Shown here piece by piece: positions 1-13,500 of a DNA stretch of 64,000 bases; within the stretch, counting starts at the first letter, position 1; every line of letters begins with the position of its first letter. Made by a program: the position numbers and the translations under genes. This stretch comes from Ophthalmolycus amberensis (taxonomy: Eukaryota > Chordata > Actinopteri > Perciformes > Zoarcidae): the NCBI GenBank assembly GCA_024529925.1, contig JAFEUB010001215.1:434001-498000 (forward strand), in the 5' to 3' direction. A model generated the notes under the pieces. The model worked only from the letters and a program-made list of their open reading frames with translations. It was not told where the DNA came from and searched no databases.

Positions 1-48
1 GTTTATGTGGTGTGCATATATATTACAAAAGTCTTTCCCCCCGTTTAC

Positions 49-2337
49 CTCAGACTTAAGGCGCCTGGAGCGTCTCTCAGGCAGAAGCCGCTCTTTAGTC
101 TGCATCCCATCGCCCTCGCCATCTTTTTCCTCCTCCTCATCTAGCTCATCTTCCTCCTCTGCGTCCTCACCGACTCCCTCATCCACCTCTTCTTCATCGT
201 CTCCTTCCTCGTATAGCCGCTGGATGCCCTGGTTGGAGAAAGGAGCGGAGTGAAAACAAGTTGGGTTTTCGAAAGCATTTTTCAAAAATCGGTCCTTGGA
301 AGGTTTTAGTATTACTGTGACATTATGTGTGTGATTTGGTTAGGCGGTTTTGGTCAATATGCCATAGTATAAAACAATTCTAGACTGAATATTCAGAGGG
401 ACACTGAGCCCAAAAAAAAAAGTGCTCAATAAAAATAAAACGACGGAATATAATCCCCCACACAGACTGTGTTAGCTTCTGTTAAATGAGCAGCACTCAC
501 AGTCAGCGTGGCCCCAGACTGGAAGAGTTCATATGGGTAGAGGATCCTCTCATAGTGGGAGCGCAGCAGTGAGCCGGTGCCTTTCCCCGCTGGGAAGCCC
601 ATCCTGCTGGCCACTTTGGACCACCTCTTCTCCTTACACGCAGTCTCAAAACCGCCCTCTGAGGACACGATCTGAAAACACACAGGTGTCCAGAGGAGCA
701 TTTTTACTAACGTTAAGGACAAAAGCAACACTTAGATTAACAGCCAAGTGCAAAACCAAAAGTTAAAAGACACAGGAAATGGGCTAAAAAAAGAAGAAAA
801 GGAAAAGAAATTGATCTAATTTTACCTTGCTGAGCTGATAGAGGTCCAGCACTTTTTTCTCCACATGAGGAAATCGGGTCTTGGATCCCTGCAGCTCCCA
901 GAACTTTGCAATTTGATCCAGAAAGTTGAGCTTAACCCGAGTGAGGGCCTGGACAGACAGGAGAGAGAGAGCACAGAGGACTCTAAATGCAGCCCACTGT
1001 TCTGCTCTCACGAACACTGAACACCTCGGGCACAATGACATTTGAATGGCTGCACACGGATACACGACCATACCGTGAAAACCTGTCCTGCTGCTCTTGC
1101 ACTACACTCTTCATATGTTAAATAACATAAAAAAGGAATACAAGGCTTGAAAAAAACTCACACATCTCAACAGGTGCAAGACAGAAGACACTGTAGGTGG
1201 AGTCTGCATAGTTCTATCCAAGGTGTACGTAGCATAATGTGTTAAAATAATACCAAACACATGTCGTTCTGAATGTTATTCATGAAGCAGCGCTGGGCGA
1301 CATACCTTCACTCAAGTATTATTGTGATGCAACTTCTTAGCAAACTCACCTCAAGCTCATTCAGTCTTTGTACTCGAGGAGTGAAGTGGAAGTTGCGTAC
1401 ATCACAGGCAAAGGGAGGCTGCCAGTCCTGACAGACAAGAAAATAAGAGAACTCATCCTCAATCAATGAGGAAACGACGCAACAACACTGCAACTTGGAA
1501 CAAAGTGTTTTTTAAAGAAAGTTAACATGAGCAGAGCCTAATACGTTCTAACTATTCATTACACAATAATCACAGTCAAAGTGCAGTTTTCAGCCTGTTT
1601 TTACAGGAACACATCTGCATAAATAATGACCACTTAAAGCTATTATTTTCTATGTGTAATTACGTCTGTCCTGAAAGAGTATCGGTGCTTTGCTGGCCAC
1701 ATAAGACACACCGTAAGATTTAAAAAAGGTCCTAAAAAATGTAAATGCACTCGAATGATTGCTCGTGATTAGATATAACTACAGTATAAATGTTGGTTTA
1801 TATTGTGAAAGGAGCCACGGGCCCGCATGTAGCCCAATGTCGCATCTTCGCAGCGAACAATAACAATCACTGTGCTGTAACTTAAGCTAGCGATGAAGAA
1901 AACAAAAACAAAGGAATTGTGACCGAAAACTGTTTAATCTATTTCGCCTGTACACAACTTTTCTGGATAATACAGAAAAAAACAAAGTTTACCGAAGTAC
2001 CAAATGTGTGATGTTGAGTGCAAAATAAATTAATCCGTATTTGACCTCTAATGGGAACTATTAACGTCGTTGCCTATCGCACAATCCACGCAGGCCCTGG
2101 TGAACCAGCTCTATCTACGCAGGAGCACTACAGGCAAACCATCGAAGACTTTGGTTCCATGTTTGTTTCAAAAATAAGATGAGACTTTACCTCGGGGGGT
2201 CGGATCTTGCAGATGCCCGTTTTCTCCGCAATGGGTCGGATCTTGTTGATGTATCCTAAAGGATCCGAGAAATCCTCCCAACTCGGCTCAAAAACCGGGC
2301 ATTCTGGAGGGGGGACGAACTCAGCAAATGCCGACAT
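49..2337 (-). CDS. kdm5a: KDM5 histone H3K4 demethylase, N-terminal part (KDM5A-like), runs off the left edge
   Basis: Five coding exons read leftwards: 2191-2337 (start codon), 1350-1427, 826-948, 501-671 and 49-228, all joining in phase 0, 233 codons so far. KDM5 enzymes are nuclear, Fe(II)/2-oxoglutarate-dependent demethylases that remove methyl groups from H3K4. Exon 1 gives the JmjN domain (FVPPPECPVFEPSW; GICKIRPP). Exons 2-4 give the linker and the ARID DNA-binding domain (KLNFLDQIAKFWELQGS; GTGSLLRSHYERILYPYELF). The run KGTGSLL.SHYERILYPYELFQSG is closer to human KDM5A than to KDM5B or KDM5C as I remember them, so the paralogue call is likely but not proven. The last visible exon has an acidic run absent from human KDM5A. 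The start MSAFAEF is chosen because it fits the family; an in-frame ATG lies 8 codons upstream (2361). The JmjC, zinc-finger and PHD parts lie outside the window. Confidence 0.9.
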
Positions 2338-4089
2338 GTTGGTGTGGTGCCAGTGAAACACACTTTAAAAAAAAAATTGTTTTTGATAAAAATGCACCGA
2401 GTTGAGCTCAACAGTCCATGATTATTTCCAATAATTTTCGTCTTGGGGAACTTCCTCCGTGTCCATCATGATCCTTCAAATATCTCGAATAACTATTCAC
2501 TTCAATGACATGGCATCCCAGTCGCGAGTCAAAATCTGGTTCGAAGGTGATTGCATAAATACAACAACAGAGCTGCTAATGCTCAATGTCTTGCCATCAT
2601 CCGTAAACAGCGGGCCGGGGACAAGCCAGGCCAGGGTTAGGGTTGTCTTCACCACCACTCCCCTACCTGTGACGGAGGGCAGGGTTAGTCAGAAACGCCA
2701 TCGTTCCGCAAACGACAACTCTACAAAATCAGGACTTGGGCCAGGTGCGATCACAGGATTCTCAAATGAGCATTGGAAACAAAAACACCCCGGCTCTGTC
2801 GTTAGAATGCTGGCTACGATATTACGTTACGCAAACTAGCATTGCTACGTCTGTGTACCTGTGTAATGCATGGTTTCTTCGTGATGATGCATTCCCAACA
2901 AAGTTATCCACGGTTGGATTAGTCCCGTGGTTAGCTGGTAGTGTTTATTAGCTAACGTAATCACACTCGCTCTCCGGGCTTAACGTCCACTTCTTTGAGC
3001 ATCTGGTAGCTAGAACCAGCCGAGCTGGACCACAACAAGGAGGAGTCTAAGTAGCCAGCGTACATTGTTTACTGATGCCTTCTGTCCGTGCGACAACCCT
3101 CATTCATAGAAGCCTTTGAGGCAATGAAAAACTAGCATACAGCTAGCTAATTTGGCTAAAATCAGCTTAGCTGCCGCTGCTCATTGCGCAGCTAACATTG
3201 ACGTTAGCTGAGAAAGTCCGCTGGGCAGGACAGTCTGCCATGGCTTTAGTAGGTTAATCGGAATCACAGAGAAAAAAAGCTATAATCCTTTTGCTTTGTT
3301 CTGCCGGGTGTCTTTCCGTATAATATAACGTCGTCTATGGGTGTTGTATCCGCATTAGCCAACGTGCTAACTACAGGTAGCAAGGTTGGATAGCTATTAT
3401 GGTGCCTTCAACAACACTCGGAAACGTTTTACTACTTCCGAGTTCGCAGGTTGAATAAAAGGCAGTGTAAACAATGGCATTCTGTTTATAATCAAGGACA
3501 CACGTGGTCGCATTACTTGTTACAAGCTTACATGGTACGGCTACTATCTAGATGTCAGACATTGAGCAACTGTTTACCTTTAAAAATATGTTGACAGCCC
3601 TTTGTACCACTTTACCAGACACTTCAATGGGCATAACTGGAATATTTCCTACGGAACCTGAAGGTAGCATTTTTATAGGAGATCTCTTTTCGCAATAACG
3701 ACGGGGAAAATGTATGTTACATTACAGCCGAATACGTGATCTAACTTACTATTTAATGCTCAATTTAAAATGTCACATTCATAAACAGCCGTTGTTGCAA
3801 CAATACAACAATAAGCGATTGCGGTTTCTTGAACAGCGTACAAACGGCTGGAGCCATCCTCCACTTCCGTCTTTAAATCAATTACAAAGGCTTGCAATGA
3901 AAATAGAAAACAATATGGTCTTTATTTATTAAAATCGCTTTAATCATTGAAGTAAATCATACATCAAAATATTTCATGAAATACACGATCAAAATTATTT
4001 AAAAATTAAATACACAGAATTTAAAAGCATGCAACAAAATGAACAAGTCAGCTTATTTGATCGAATTGAAGTCTTGACATCTATGGTAT
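2338..4089. other. Intergenic region, kdm5 5' side to akr1d1 3' side
   Basis: No coding exon, tRNA or clear repeat is visible. The first part must hold the kdm5 promoter and 5' UTR, and there is no TATA box at a fixed distance. The right part is the akr1d1 3' UTR: on the minus strand two overlapping AATAAA signals (TTTATT at 3921-3930 on the plus strand) lie about 160 bases past the akr1d1 stop. Short open frames here have no recognisable domain. Confidence 0.6.
3921..3930 (-). terminator. Probable akr1d1 polyadenylation signal
   Basis: Two overlapping AATAAA hexamers on the minus strand, about 160 bases downstream of the akr1d1 stop codon at 4090-4092. The position fits a short 3' UTR. No transcript evidence is available. 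Confidence 0.5.
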
Positions 4090-6620
4090 CTAGTAGTCAT
4101 CGTGAAATGGATACTCTGGGTGATCAGACCACCTGTTGAGTCAATAAAAGATAAATACTATTTATTTGTTTATTACAGGAACAGAAACATAACTCACAGT
4201 AAGCATACTCACATGAGAAGCTCCACAAAACGAATATTCTTGTTCAATCCCTCAATTGCCTTCATCTCAGCATCAGAAAGAGAGAAGTCGAATATCTGCA
4301 GTGTTGACAACACATTTGATACATTTCCTGTTTTTCTGGAGGACCAGGCTCTCCCAGCATGCTGAATGGTTGTCTAAACTGGTGCAAGACAAACAAACCT
4401 GAAAGTTGTCCTCAATGCGAGCAGGGTTGAAGCTCTTTGGGATGATCACCACTCCTCGCTGCACGTTGAACCTTAACGCCACCTGGGCTGTGTTCTTGTT
4501 ATGCTTTTTAGCAATCGACGTCAGTAGCTCGTCTTCCAACAATGGAGGGCATTTTAAGTTGACCCTGTTGAAACGATTGGCATTATATGATGATGCAAAT
4601 AACATTTTCATTAAATGCTACCTTTGTAAGTTCATGGTCATGTGGTCATGTCCTTGAACCCACTGACTTTTTTAAGTTACACATTAACTGAATGTGATAA
4701 GTGCATTTCTCTCCCATACCACGATGCATCTCTAGATGTCCCCAATGGGCTGTATCCCACAATGACAATATCCTTCTGCTGGCAGTACTCAAGCAACTTT
4801 GGCTGAGTGAAATAGGGATGGCATTCAACCTGTATTTAAAAAAAAAGGGAAAAAACACAAATAGTTTTTGTCAGTTGCTGAAGAAAGACTCAATTCTTCA
4901 TGCGAGTCTTAGTTTGTGTTTATTTGCCAAGCAAGTCTTCTTAGGACGTAGCTACAGTTTTATATTCTATTTGTTTAGCATAATAATAAGTCACTGACTT
5001 CGGGCATTTTCTTGTGTTTGTCTGAGGTTTCTTTTCTTTTTCATCAAAAATTGAATATAGTCATTTGATTTGCCTCATCTCCAGAACATAGTGTGCTATT
5101 ATCCGGTCTCTCTACCTGGTTTGACACAGGCTTGTGTTTCAGCCCAGGTTTGTTTAGGATCAGCTCCAGTTGTCTCTTGTTAAAGTTGGATACTCCAAGA
5201 GACTTTATCAGTCCAGCATCTTTACAAGCCTCCAAAGCCTGTCCACAACATAACAAAAAGAGCACAGTCATAAAGCAACAAATTAGACTTTGAACAGAAA
5301 TGTTTTATGGGCACACAACACAGGAAAGTGACCGTCAGCACATTTCTATTCTCTTTATTGACCTCGGGAGTCTGTGGTTGTGAATAAATGGATTTGTAGA
5401 CTTGAGCCGAGACAAAAGGTAAAGATTTTGAATCAATGAGAAAAAATGAGTGAATCAGCTAAATCAATTGAGCAACTCATTAATCATTTTTTTATTGTGA
5501 CAAATAGTTTAGATGTAATGTAAGACATTTTATCAAAGCAGCATTGTTAAATGTGTTGAAATTTACCTTTAGCACAAAAACAAGCTTAATGAAATTAGCT
5601 AGTTCTGCCAAATGTGCTGACCAGCTGCTATTTTGGAAGCGATGTCATTGGTACGCAAATCAACTTAACCTCAGCAGGATGTTCAGTATGTGTCACTTAG
5701 AGACTTCAAGAGTTAAAATCGAGGATAAAACCGAATGAGGAACTTGGACATTTAAAGTGACTACTGTGTCACGGTGGGTTCTTGTGAATTTCAAACAAGT
5801 CTCACCTCCCATGTTGCACAGAGATCGGTCTTGTGATAAATGTACTTCCCATTCTCATCTTTGGGGTAAAATGTATCTCCTGGCTTCAGAAAATAAAAAA
5901 TATTCAGTGAGGAGAAATGATTTAGACTATAATTCACAGCAATGAGTATCAATAAAATGTAATAAAGAAGAACAAATTACATACACACATACCTTAAAGG
6001 CTGTGGGCATCTCTACAATGTAGAGGTCGACATAATCCAGCTGTAATGTCTTCAAAGTTTTCTCCAAAGCAGGTAGAACCAATTCTGGGGAATGGAATGT
6101 GTTCCACAACTGCATAATCAGTGCAGACGGAAAATGTATTAGTTGTTGTAAACGTGTTGCAGGCAAAAGCTACACTTTTCAGACGCTTGCAAAAAAAAAA
6201 AAAGCTAACTTTTGCAAACCTTCCCACAGTAGAAGATGTCCTCTCTCTTCACAGTTCCATCTGCAATTTTGTCCCTTATAGCTTGTCCCACCTCATGTTC
6301 ATTGAAATACACCAAAGCCCCATCAAGGTGTCTGTACCCTATGTTAATTGCCAATTTGACTGATTCGTATGCAGTTCCTTTAGGGGTCTATCAAAAAAAA
6401 GAAAATCTCATGAGTGAATAATATCTTAGAATATCACTCTGATTGAAAAGTGATTTTGATATTGTGACTTACATGCAAGTTATTAATTAATGTCCTGTAA
6501 GTAATCTGGTTAAATAATGTGTCTTACCGTGCGGGGATCCCCATAAGTTCCGAGTCCAATTAAAGGTATGCTGTTTCCGTCACTCAGAGGAATGGAGTGA
6601 CTCACAGCTGTCAATTCCAT
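4090..6620 (-). CDS. akr1d1: Aldo-keto reductase 1D1, delta4-3-oxosteroid 5-beta-reductase
   Basis: Complete gene with nine exons: 6528-6620, 6220-6387, 5993-6109, 5806-5883, 5116-5238, 4720-4829, 4399-4564, 4213-4295 and 4090-4132. They sum to 981 bases, 326 aa, the same length as human AKR1D1. The family enzyme is cytosolic and NADPH-dependent; it reduces the 4,5 double bond of 3-oxo-4-ene steroids in bile-acid synthesis and steroid-hormone clearance. The catalytic tetrad is visible at the human positions: Asp53, Tyr58, Lys87 and Glu120. Glu120 (in YIVEMP) in place of His separates 5-beta-reductases from other AKR1 enzymes. Tyr132 and Trp230 (codon split by the intron) also match. The protein ends FHDDY, against FHDEY in human. 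All splice sites are GT-AG; the exon 2 donor (GTTTGC) is weak. The gene lies head-to-head with the trim24-like gene, as neighbours in human 7q33-34. Confidence 0.96.
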
Positions 6621-7510
6621 GCTCTTCAAAGTTTGAGTCGTCCAGGGCAAACTTCCCCAGTGCTGCTATTTGTATGTTAATTCAAACAGCTGCGATTAAA
6701 TATGCCAAATTGCACACATTGACACAGTTTATGTGACCTGTTTTGCTGCTCTTTGATCACAGCAAACACTCCTCCCAAATATAAAGAGCATTCTCCCTTT
6801 AGGATCCTCCCACCTTAGCTGGCAAATGACTGAGAGAGTGATACAAACATACTATCTAACAGATAAACCATAAGGCATTCACACGTACAACGAGGTTTAA
6901 TAGTTACTATTTAAAATATATAACGTTAAATGGGGCTCAATATTTTACACCACCGGTTGAAAATGTCAAAGTTCAAGTTGCCTGCCCATAGATAGAATGT
7001 AGTTTGGCCCCAACCGGGCACTGTAGCTTTAAAGAACCGTAGTGCATTCTGGGTAATATCTGGTGTGTGTTTTTGCCTTCTGTAAAGAGTGCACAGATGG
7101 CCGCCTTTCCCATGGACATATGAGCTTCAAAATACTATGCATGTAGCGTAAATTTAAGTCATAAGTGACTATGCGCTCTTATCTCTCTTGTGGTATGAGT
7201 AAGAAGTGCCTCAAACCGGGGACTTAATTGTTTATGGTTCCTGATATAATGTGCAGTTGAATTAGGCTACGATGCTAATTTAGCTTTCAAAACGGAAAGA
7301 ATTAATAGTTGCACTTCAACTAAAACTGTTATCGCACAGTTTAATAAACCATTTTGTAGGATGAATTGTCCACGTCTTTAATGTTGTAATGCATAATATC
7401 AAGAATGTGTATTCGCTCTCTGGCTTGTTAAACCAGGAATAGGCTATCCTTTGTTTTCAATCGTAACGCTATATTGATTGGTTGAAAGGGAAACGAGGCA
7501 GTGAAACAAA
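6621..7510. promoter_or_regulatory. Divergent promoter region between akr1d1 and trim24-like
   Basis: 890 bases separate the two start codons, which face away from each other. Both promoters and 5' UTRs must lie here or in unseen upstream exons. A run at about 7087-7112 (ACAGATGGCCGCC) resembles a YY1-type site; no TATA box is evident on the trim24 side. On the akr1d1 side TATAAAGAGC reads on the plus strand at 6780-6790 and has no clear role. No coding exon is seen. Confidence 0.5.
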
Positions 7511-10500
7511 ATGGATGAAAGTGCCGAAAATGTTGACAACGACGACATTGTCATTATTGTGGAAAACGAGGCGGAAAGTTTGCCGGCCGAGGAAGAGAGG
7601 CTGAAGCCGCAAGGCGCCTTCGGGCTCATGGACACCTGTCCCATCTGCAAGTTGAGCTTCCACAACAGAGAGCCCAAACTGCTGCCGTGTCTTCACTCCT
7701 TCTGCAAGAGGTGTCTCCCGGCCCCCTTCAGGAGCGCAGACCCGAGGCGCGACTCACAAGGTCAAGTCGACACCAAATCACGTGAGAATAGCTTATGTTC
7801 ATGTCACTAAGAGCAAGCAGATAAACAAGTGCTAATTTGAACTCAAACAAAGTAAAACTCAAGTCTCAAACGGCTACATCTATTGTCTATCTCTCTGTAT
7901 ATTATATTAAACTCCTTGGTGAATTCCTAGGCTCACGTCACCCACATATGTGTGTTTGTTTTAAACAATAAAGGCTTGTAATAAAGGGTTGTGAGCTGAC
8001 ACCTATAACAGTGGATCTTGTCTCTCCTGCTCCAGTGGGTGCCGTTCGATGTCCGGTATGCAGACAGGAATGCTGGGAGATGGACATGTTGGATAATTTC
8101 TTCGTCAAGGACTCTGCTGAGGTGCCGAGCAGCACCGTGGAGAAGTCCAGCCAGGTACAGGCCAAAACTGTCCTATCCCGAGCCGCTCGTCTCCAAACAG
8201 TTTTTATGACCCCCTGTCTTCTTTTCCTTATGTTCTTTACTTTTGTCGTCGATAGTTGTGTATCAGCTGCGACGACAACACAGAGGCGACCGGTTACTGC
8301 ATGGAGTGCGTGGAGTTTCTGTGCGTGGCGTGTATTGAGGCGCACCAAAGGGTCAAGTTCACCAGGGATCACACCATACGCCAGAAGGAGGAGATGTCTC
8401 CAGGTAGTGTGTGTGGTACACGGAAGAAAAACAGCAGTTAGGGTTATACTTTAGTGAGAGAGCGCTGTTAAATATTCAAAGCTCTGCAGTCAACCAACCA
8501 GATGAGTTTCCGGTGATGTCGGCAAACGTTTTCTGGCAAAATGTGATGATTGTTTAGTTGTTTTAAAAAGCTGAGCGAACATTTAATGTTCCTAATCCCC
8601 CCCCCCCATGTCTGTATCACAGAAGCAGTAGGTATGTCCACACAGAAGCCTGTGTTTTGTGACATCCACAAGCAGGAGCCACTGAAGCTGTTTTGTGAGA
8701 CGTGTGACCGGCTCACATGTCGGGACTGTCAGCTGCTTAAGCACAAGGATCACAAGTAGGCAGATTTTTTTTCTTTTTCTTTTCTAAAATGAAAATCATG
8801 TATTGTTCTATTCATCTTCCATAATTATGAATCCTTTGCAACTGGCAATGGTGATTCAGCTTGTTACAGCCATTTTTGATGTTTGATGATCGCAGCTGCG
8901 AGGTTTGATGAGGCTTCATGTATTTATGTCAAAACCATGTTAGTATCCAAACAAGTCATATCAGTCATATTATATAAGTCGTCCTTGGCGATAGGAATAG
9001 ATTGAACTGGACCAAAAGAACAAGAACAGCTGTTTAAAAAAAAAAAAAGATCAACTTTCAATAATTAACACACATATTGTTTATTTTACAGCTACCAGTT
9101 TTTGGATGATGCATACAGGAACCACAAGCAGCATCTGGAGAACATGACTCAGCAGTTGCAAGAGAAAAGAAAGGCCATCGAGGACGTGTCCAGCTGTATC
9201 AGCACCGGGTAAAGTTCTCCTCTACAGCTGGGACCTCATCACAGTTTATGCTTCTTTGTCTTTTTCAGATATGAGCATATTTGTTTGCATTAACATTTTG
9301 ACATGGATAAGTTGCTATGTATTGTAATAATTAGAATTTAATCACTTTAAAAACTGATGTTGATGACATTAATATTAATTTTCACAGACTCCATCAAGTG
9401 GAGGAAAACCGGAAGTCGGTCACCAATGAAATAAAGAAGTCCATCTGTAGCTTGATCATGGAGATCAACAGGAAGGGAAAGATTCTGGTTAACCAGCTTG
9501 AGGTACATTTTTAACGACGTTTCAAAGGCAGTTATGACATGTGAAATACATTTTTTTTTCATTCATGCCAACATTTCCTCATAGGCTCTGACTAAAGACC
9601 ACGAGCTGGGTTTGAAAAAGCAGCAAGAGGACGTCAACGCTCTGAGCAGGCACCTAGACCACGTCATCAGCTTTACTAAATGGGCCACAGCCAGCCATAG
9701 CGGGACAGCCCTGCTGTACTGCAAGAGACTGGTGAGTGGCGTTAACTTCCAACAGCAGCAATTGTTCCATGCACTTTCTGTCGCTGTAGAAATAGTATGT
9801 AAATGTATATTTTGTCTGTTCTGTCTTCTAGATCCTTTTCCAGATCCATTACCTGATGAGAGCGAGCTGTAATCCCTCCATCGTCCCTCAGAGTACTGTT
9901 CGCTTTCAGTGCCGCTCTGGTTTCTGGGCCACGAACGTAGACCTTGGTGAGACTTGCACTTCTGTAGAAACTTTATCACGAGTCAAGCACCGCCGATTAA
10001 TGATTCGCTTGAAGGCTTAGTGTGTCTTAAAAGGTGTGTTCATTACCTTTGTGTTTATATTATTGCTGCACACTGGGGAAGAAAGAAAAAATGCAAAGTT
10101 ACTGTTGATCTTTGAGTGATAGAATAACTACATCAGCAGCTGAGATTCAAGAGAAGGAAAAGAAGAGGAAAGTATTTTTTAATAAGATCGTTCACATAAT
10201 GAGCGCGCAGCAGTTTGATGGAGAGTTCCATAGAAAGGCTTCCGTTGGTGACGTCATCCTGTCCTTTGAATTCATCTTTGCGCGTCAGTGCGTCTCTTGA
10301 ATGTAGTAAACAGGATAGTTGTTGCATCTCAGTCTCCCAGTGTATTAGTCTCGTCTTATTTATCGCTCTGCTTCTGAGCAACAATGGATGTAAACTGCAA
10401 CTCGACCGGTTCTCTTTTGAGATGAGCTGGGCGACCTGGTCGACATGATTTCATACCTGATGTGTCCTTTGACGGTTTGCTTGTCTTCTCCAGGTGCTTT

Positions 10501-13500
10501 GGTGGTAGAAAGGGGCCAGAGCCGGCCACCCATCACCAACCTCCAGGCCCCAGGTCCCAGAGCAGAAGCGCCCACTGGAGGTCTTGCCGTCTCGGCTCAG
10601 CAGAGACAGAGCACGTTGGCTCAGCTCCAGATGCATGTATATATTATATTATATATATATATATACATATATTTCTATATATTCATCACAGACAGTAGTT
10701 TTGGCACCGTGACAAGTGAACTTGTTTTGAGACAGTGAAATATAAAAACACAAAGCCATTGCTCAAGTCAAATTTGTGAAATCGTCCTTTATGCTTTTTG
10801 CTCACTACTGTCACATACTGAATATTACGCGTTTATTTGTCATCTACTCCATTAAATAGAATGGAATTGACTGTTATTCCTCTGTCCAAGGTGGATAAGC
10901 TTGCCCAGCAGCCCACCAACAGACAGCCCCCCCCTAACCACTGGTCCTGGTACCAAAATGTCAGGGTCCCAGGACACCCCGGCCCTCCACCCCCAACCAG
11001 ACCCACCCACGGAGGGTCCCCGTCCTCCCAAGGCCCTCCAAGCTTGGGACAGCCGGGGCGCAGATACGGAAGCTCCTACCCCAACCCTAGAAGCCCCACA
11101 TCATCCATGCTCCAGAACCCAGGATTCCCAGCTGCTCAGGTAGGTTAGTGCCAGTAGAAAGATGAGTGTGCAAACATGCGTGTGTGTGGGATGCCAAATG
11201 TGTGTGTGAGGCTCGTCACATGGAGCGTTCTATGCTGAACAGACAAAGTTTAAATGACCAGGAAGACATCACGTTCCCATCACTAGTCTTGTCTTCAGCC
11301 CACTTCATGTTTTCTAATCGCATGAGTTTCATTGACGTGAATGTTGCTATATCAGTTTTGATAAAACGTTCTCTTATGACAGTGGGGTGAATCAAGTTGT
11401 TTGTTCTATTAGATTATATTTATCTCGCTTCTTGTGTCAGGACTTCATTCTTAAAAAACATTTTGTTTTATTCTCACTGTGTAATAATAGCAGAATGGTA
11501 TTTATTACTGTTAACCGTTTACCGTCTTCTATCAGGAAAAGTCACTTAAAATGTATCCGAAACGTATTATTTTTAAAACCTTTAAACTGTTCATTTCAAC
11601 TTCAATTCTTTACTACATCTAGTCTCTGAGAGATCTGATCCATAGCTCCAGCTTCCCCCCTAAACCCATGGATGTGTTGCAGGGTATGTCCCGCTACCCG
11701 CAGCCCCTCTCTGCTGGAGCAGCTACACAGATGTCACTACAACAGGTTGGTCGGAGAGCGTCTCCAGTCTCTCATGATCCCAGAGAGAAAGTGCTGTTTA
11801 GGCTGGTTTTGCGTAACTTTTATCGAATCAGTAATTACACCCTGTTCTTGTTCTTGTTCCCTAAAGCGGGGCCTGACGGAGTCCTCCTTCCTGAAGAGGA
11901 GTGAGTCTGGTGGATCTGTCCCCTCCATCACCATCTCTATTCCCAAACCCAGCTTTGGTCCGAGTCTAGCTGCAGCAATTGCAGATAAAACCAGCGCGTT
12001 TAATCACACAGCAGGTCATTATCGCTGCTCTGATTCAACAACGGCCCCAAAGATCTTATCCTGTGTGAAAATTAGTCTTTAATTTAGGACGACTTCCAAA
12101 CCTTTTAAAGATTTATTTTCCTCTTCTCTCAAGCTCAAGCACGGCAGAACTCCCCAATGGCCAAACCGTCTTCCTTAGACAGAGGCACAGGGTAAGAAAA
12201 GATCCTAAAATCTGTCCTCAACATCACAGTTCCTCCCATCTTTAGATTGTTACTGAACTTTTTCCCTCATGATGTTTTGATTCTGTGCTTGTTAACTAGA
12301 TAGATGCGTGGGAGTTGATAGTTGATGAAACATCTACGCACAACGCTGAAATGACATCAAATGATGTCATGTTTTAACAGCAGTTGTCTGTAATCAGCCC
12401 TCAGTCTTACACTCCACTCCGTTGTTGTAGACTGCAATTTAATTGCTTCCCTGAAATATCAGCTTACATTTAAGATATAAATGAATAAAAACTGTCCCTC
12501 TGTCGTCACATTTATGTTGATTCAGAGGACAAACTTTAAACACAACTATATCCTGGTCACAATCTTCCCTTCTCTCTCTCTCACTCTTCGTTGAAGGACG
12601 ACTTCCTGGAAGCAGAGCTCTGAGCCTCCATCGGCCCCCTCAGCCAAGCGACGACGGAGGTTGTCCCCGGGCCCCGTCATCGTCATCAAGGACGAACCAG
12701 AGGACGAGGATGACGTTCGATTTGTAAGAGAATTACTGCGGCACGAGTCCAGAATGTCCTGCTAAGTTTAGCTTCTTGAAATGCCAAATGCTCACTGTCC
12801 CACTGTCTGGGCTCTATTTCTCCGAGTCATTTTACTATAACTGACCTTTCCATATTTAAATCTCAAATCAAAACCCACCTTTTCAAAACTGCTGTAATGT
12901 GTGACCAATATTGTGTATTTTACGTTTTTAGTGTGTTGCTTTTATATATGAGGATTTTAATGTAAAGTGTCTTTGAGTACTATGAAAAGCGCTATATAAA
13001 TAAAATGTATTATTATTATTATAAAGCAAGGAATCTCTTTGGATCTCGAGAACTGCTCATCCGGTCTACTTCACACTTGGCGGGTGTCATGCTGGAGATC
13101 CAAGGGAGTACTTGTATAGAATTTGGTGTAATTTGGACACGCGTCACGTTCAATTTTAATACATTTAAGTGTATAAACAAGTGCTCCGCAGCGGGGGTGG
13201 GCCTTCGGGGGTCTGCAGATTGAGTCCAGCATGTAGTTGGCAGCGGGCAGACCACGGAACATTGCCAAAAGTTCACTGTACCAAACTCTTTCTCCATACG
13301 AGCAAATAGCTAACTGGAAGCAGAATGGAACCAGAGTAGGCCGCCACTTGGTTGCCTTCCCCAGTAAATAGTTTACAGTTGAGTTGGAATTTTTTTGTAA
13401 GTGCTTTGGGTGCCTTTTGTAAGTTATTTCTGAGGACAATGAGTTAGAACGGTAACATAATTCAATATTTTTCATATTTTAACATGATTTTAAATCTGTG

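Noticed and set aside
2459..2839. 126-aa open frame upstream of kdm5
   Set aside because: No recognisable domain, poor codon pattern, and it lies in the promoter side of kdm5 with no splice or polyadenylation support.
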